DNA from: Deltaproteobacteria bacterium
GTDB taxonomy: Bacteria; Myxococcota_A; UBA9160
Length of the DNA: 7,591 bases
Reading direction: 5' to 3'
Assembly: GCA_003520425.1 (NCBI GenBank)
Contig: DOUU01000202.1
Location: forward strand, 7,450-15,040
Shown: one piece after another, positions 5,135 to 7,591 of the stretch
How positions within the stretch are numbered: position 1 is the stretch's first letter
Layout: each line of letters starts with the position of its first letter
Notes under the pieces: generated by a model
Seen by the model: only the letters and a program-made list of their open reading frames with translations
The model's database searches: none
What the model was told of the DNA's origin: nothing
Position numbers and translations under genes: made by a program

Positions 5135-6742
5135 ATGCGCGTCGTCACAAAACGCGCCCTTCTGTGGGTCGTGTGGGGCGTGATCTTGACCGGGGTGACG
5201 GTCGCCCTGGTCTCCGTGCGCGAACAGCTCGACCAGGCCCATGTGGCTCTGGTTTATCTCCTCGTGGTGCTGGGCGGCAGCGCGAGCGCCGGCCGCAGCC
5301 TTTGGATCGTCCTCGCCCTCGCTTGCTTCGTTTTGATCGACTACTACCTCCAGACGCCCTACGGAACACTCTCGGTCGACAAAGGGCTGGACTGGCTGCT
5401 GCTCCTTGCATTCCTCACCACCGCGATCGTCGCAGCTCAGCTCCTCGGTCGCGCGAACGCAGAGGCGGCTGCGGCCCGCGAGCGGGCGGACGAGATCGAT
5501 CGTCTCTCTGCCCTGGGTGCGGAGACCCTGAGTGCGGGTCGCGCAGAAGATGCACTCACGGCGGTCGCGAAGGTGATCCAAGAGACCATCGGTGCGGCAC
5601 GCTGCGAGGTCCTCACGCGAGACGGATCCGGCGATGGGACCGGGGAGCTCAGGCCTGCCGTGGGAGCTGATAGCCCCGAGGCCGCAGCCTTGGACAAAGA
5701 GACGGTGGGTGGAGTGATCGCCCACGGGCGTGCGGCGGCGATCCGCACGGACGGGACGCTTGCCCAGCTCGAGAGCGGGGAGCTCGTCCAGCTCGCCGAA
5801 CGCCCGGCCGGGCTCCTCGGCTTCCGCGTCCGGCTCCCGCACCTGCGGACGCTCTTGCTCCCGCTCATCGCCCACGGCCGTACGGTGGGAGTGCTGCGGC
5901 TCGACGATCCCGCCGGGCTCATCCTCGATCCGCCGAAACTGCGTTTTCTAAGTGCGTTGGCCTACTACGCAGCCCTCGCGGTGGACAGGCTTCGACTCGT
6001 CGCCGAGGCAGAGCGGGCCGACGCCCTTCGTCAGGCGGACGAGCTCAAGGATTCCCTTCTGGCGTCGGTGTCGCACGACCTGCGTACGCCGCTCACCACC
6101 ATCAAGGTCCTCGCCCATGACATTGCCGGAGGCGGGGAGGAACGCGCGGCTGTGATCGAAGAACAGGCGGATCGGCTCAACCACATGGTGGCCGATCTCC
6201 TCGACCTCTCCCGTCTCAATGCGGGTGGCGTCCCGATCCATCCCGAGATCAATACCGCCGAGGACCTCGTGGGCGCAGCGATCCAGCAGGTCGGCGGCGC
6301 GATCGGAGGCCGGGAGATCCGAACCGTTGTGGCATGGTCCGAGCCGGTGGTGGCGGGGCGCTTTGACTTCGTTCACTCGCTCCGGATCGTGGTGAACCTG
6401 ATCGAGAACGCGCTCAAATACTCCCCTGCCTCAAGCCCCATCGATGTCGAGGTGACGCTCGAGGGCAACATGCTCGTGATCGCAGTGGCCGATCGCGGCC
6501 CCGGCATCTCCAGGCCCGAGCGGGAGCGCATCTTCGAGGCCTTCTATCGGCCTTCGTCCGGTCCGCCGGACTCCGGGGGCGCCGGGCTCGGCCTGGCCAT
6601 CGCGCGGCGTCTCGCCGAGGCGCAGGGCGGCTCCCTGCGCTACGAGGATCGCCCAGGCGGAGGCAGCATCTTCTCGCTGCGCCTGCCTGCAGTCTCGCTC
6701 CCCGACGAAACGCAGCGCACCTTCGAAAAGGCCTCCTCCTGA
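5135..6742 (+). CDS. kdpD: KdpD-like sensor histidine kinase lacking the KdpD N-terminal domains
   Basis: 535-residue inner-membrane kinase expected to phosphorylate the adjacent KdpE-like regulator. In order: four closely spaced membrane segments (about 8-26, 37-49, 54-70, 86-104) forming a DUF4118 module with the typical IDYYLQTPYGTLSV loop; a coiled linker (105-130); a GAF-like region (about 125-290); HisKA with the phospho-acceptor His314 in SHDLRTPL; and a HATPase domain with NLIENALKYS (N box), ADRGPGI (G1), FEAFYR (F box) and GAGLGLAIARR (G2). All catalytic motifs look intact. Canonical KdpD is close to 900 residues because a KdpD ATP-binding domain and a universal-stress-like domain precede the membrane part; both are missing. 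The ATG directly follows the regulator's TAG, so the short form is genuine unless upstream sequence was lost. Input signal unknown; the symbol marks family resemblance only. Confidence 0.88.
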   Translation: MRVVTKRALLWVVWGVILTGVTVALVSVREQLDQAHVALVYLLVVLGGSASAGRSLWIVLALACFVLIDYYLQTPYGTLSVDKGLDWLLLLAFLTTAIVAAQLLGRANAEAAAARERADEIDRLSALGAETLSAGRAEDALTAVAKVIQETIGAARCEVLTRDGSGDGTGELRPAVGADSPEAAALDKETVGGVIAHGRAAAIRTDGTLAQLESGELVQLAERPAGLLGFRVRLPHLRTLLLPLIAHGRTVGVLRLDDPAGLILDPPKLRFLSALAYYAALAVDRLRLVAEAERADALRQADELKDSLLASVSHDLRTPLTTIKVLAHDIAGGGEERAAVIEEQADRLNHMVADLLDLSRLNAGGVPIHPEINTAEDLVGAAIQQVGGAIGGREIRTVVAWSEPVVAGRFDFVHSLRIVVNLIENALKYSPASSPIDVEVTLEGNMLVIAVADRGPGISRPERERIFEAFYRPSSGPPDSGGAGLGLAIARRLAEAQGGSLRYEDRPGGGSIFSLRLPAVSLPDETQRTFEKASS

Positions 6743-6913
6743 CGCGAGCGGCCTTGTAGGCCCGTGCCTTCTCGCGCGTCCCTTCCCCTGGCAGGAGGCT
6801 GCGGACCCATGCCAGTCCAGGGGCCCAAGGCGCGATCCAAGCCTCACTGCCTCCGGTCGAACTCGCTCCTGCTCCGCGCGCCGGGTAACCTCGCGGGCGA
6901 GAGCCAACGACCC
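6743..6913. other. Spacer after the kinase gene with a hairpin that frames an AGGAGG
   Basis: A small GGCCT/AGGCC hairpin (6750-6762) lies eight bases past the kinase stop, with only a weak T-containing tail (CCTTCTC), so termination here is doubtful. Further on, CCCCTGG (6785-6791) and CCAGGGG (6817-6823) can pair and enclose AGGAGG (6793-6798) and an in-frame ATG (6809). That ATG would add 35 residues in front of the signal peptide of the next gene. Confidence 0.4.
6785..6823 (+). promoter_or_regulatory. Possible RNA hairpin enclosing a ribosome-binding-like site
   Basis: Seven-base arms CCCCTGG and CCAGGGG pair perfectly across a 25-base loop that contains AGGAGG and ATG. If the downstream gene starts at 6809, folding would place its translation start in the loop and could control access to it. 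If it starts at 6914, this is leader RNA. The pairing is seen; the role is inferred. Confidence 0.3.
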
Positions 6914-7591
6914 ATGCTCCACAAGAACCTTTTGCGGCTCCTTGGGATTCTCGTCTGCGCGGGCTGCACCGCGACTGTGCCGGGCGCACGTTCGACGACG
7001 CGGCAGCTTGCCGTCGCCTGGTATGACCGCTTCAACGAGGTGCTCCAGGGTACGGTCGACTACGACCCGGTGCTTCACATCGGCTTTGTCGACATGGCGA
7101 GCCCGGTGAGCGGCATGCGCTGCGTGGGCCCGCTCCGCGTCGTCCAGCTGCTGCCCAGCGGCAGCGCGGCCTGCAGCGGTGCGAAGGGTGTGGCAACGCT
7201 CGGGTGCAGTGACGGACGCGAGATCAGCTCCGAGTGGTCCAGCGCGAAAACTTGTGGCGAGGGTTACGGCAAGGGCAAGGACAGCGTGGGCGCAGCGCTC
7301 CACTTTACGTTCGGCATGAGCCCGGCGCAGCAGCAGACCCTCGTGGCGGACGCCCTCGGACAGCAGAAGCGAAAGCCGTCCCTTCCTGCGCCTCCACCGG
7401 CAGGCGAGAGCCAGACGGCCGCACGAGCACCGAATTCGGGCACCGCATTCTTCGTGGAAAGTGACGGCAAGATCCTGACCAACCATCACGTCGGCACTGT
7501 GTATGAGTATGGGAGCATCACGCTGAACGAGCAGGAGATCGTGGAGTTTGCCCGGCGGTTCGACCCCCAATTTATCCACACCGATCCGCGT
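6914..7591 (+). CDS. Exported trypsin-like protease N-terminus joined in frame to a MaoC-type hydratase start; 3' end outside window
   Basis: Open to the right edge (226 codons seen). Residues 1-26 look like a signal peptide (His3, Lys4, core LLRLLGILVCAG); Cys18 after CAG could be a lipidation site, though Cys at -3 is unusual. Residues 30-150 form a domain with four cysteines (70, 87, 98, 114) of the kind found in front of exported trypsin-like proteases. A Pro/Ala linker (158-173) follows, then SGTAFFVESDGKILTNHHV (175-193), the start of a trypsin-like fold through its catalytic His192. The sequence does not continue as a protease: from about 194, TVYEYGSITLNEQEIVEFAR, then RFDPQFIHTDP, is typical of the start of MaoC-like acyl-CoA hydratases, with the expected Asp217 and His222. 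The start at 6914 gives a clean signal peptide but a weak ribosome site; ATG 6809 has AGGAGG ten bases upstream. Whether this fusion is real is doubtful. Confidence 0.6.
   Translation, partial: MLHKNLLRLLGILVCAGCTATVPGARSTTRQLAVAWYDRFNEVLQGTVDYDPVLHIGFVDMASPVSGMRCVGPLRVVQLLPSGSAACSGAKGVATLGCSDGREISSEWSSAKTCGEGYGKGKDSVGAALHFTFGMSPAQQQTLVADALGQQKRKPSLPAPPPAGESQTAARAPNSGTAFFVESDGKILTNHHVGTVYEYGSITLNEQEIVEFARRFDPQFIHTDPR

Noticed and set aside
4352..5875. Long minus-strand open frame (507 codons) opposite the two-component genes
   Set aside because: It mirrors the codon pattern of kdpE/kdpD on the other strand, has no recognisable domain, and both sense genes have intact family motifs throughout.
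7424..7446. GAATTC next to CACGAG-like bases, reminiscent of a library adaptor
   Set aside because: The reading frame runs through with sensible residues leading into the protease motif, so coincidence is more likely than vector sequence.
6431..7579. Minus-strand open frame (382 codons) opposite the kinase end and the fused gene
   Set aside because: Composition is typical of antisense frames in GC-rich DNA, no motif is seen, and it runs across two well-supported sense genes.

Overview
The window is a GC-rich, densely coded stretch of chromosome, most likely from a Gram-negative proteobacterium. Several protein types point that way: a YcbB-type L,D-transpeptidase, a second exported YkuD_2-type L,D-transpeptidase, a KdpE/KdpD-like two-component pair, and an exported (possibly lipidated) protease-type N-terminus. 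No rRNA, tRNA, CRISPR array, insertion sequence or phage gene is visible. The species cannot be named from the sequence.

Layout. Left third (1-3007): the 3' part of a YcbB-type L,D-transpeptidase on + runs tail to tail into a minus-strand set. In transcription order that set is a histidine phosphatase (3007-2447), a 194-base gap with small inverted and direct repeats, a small secreted coiled-coil protein (2252-1974) and a YkuD_2 L,D-transpeptidase (1977-1261). The small protein and the YkuD_2 enzyme are joined by a stop/start overlap. The two transpeptidase genes overlap by 13 bases at their 3' ends. Middle (3088-4104): galE on +, divergent from the phosphatase across 80 bases, followed at once by a strong inverted repeat. 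A 337-base stretch (4105-4441) has no convincing gene. Right half (4442-6742): a KdpE-like response regulator whose stop codon abuts the ATG of a shortened KdpD-like sensor kinase. No kdpFABC transporter genes are in view. Right end (6914-7591, open): an exported protein that begins as a trypsin-like protease, reaches the catalytic-His motif TNHHV, then switches in frame into the start of a MaoC-type hydratase.

How the genes fit together. Two different classes of L,D-transpeptidase and a coupled coiled-coil exported protein make the left part a cell-envelope (peptidoglycan cross-linking) locus. GalE supplies UDP-galactose for surface glycans, which suits the same theme. The sensor/regulator pair probably forms one transcription unit; its target is not shown by the sequence. 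The most unusual object is the protease/MaoC junction near 7484-7500, which is either a real deletion-fusion or a chimeric join in the assembly. I see no convincing evidence of a wholly new multi-gene system.
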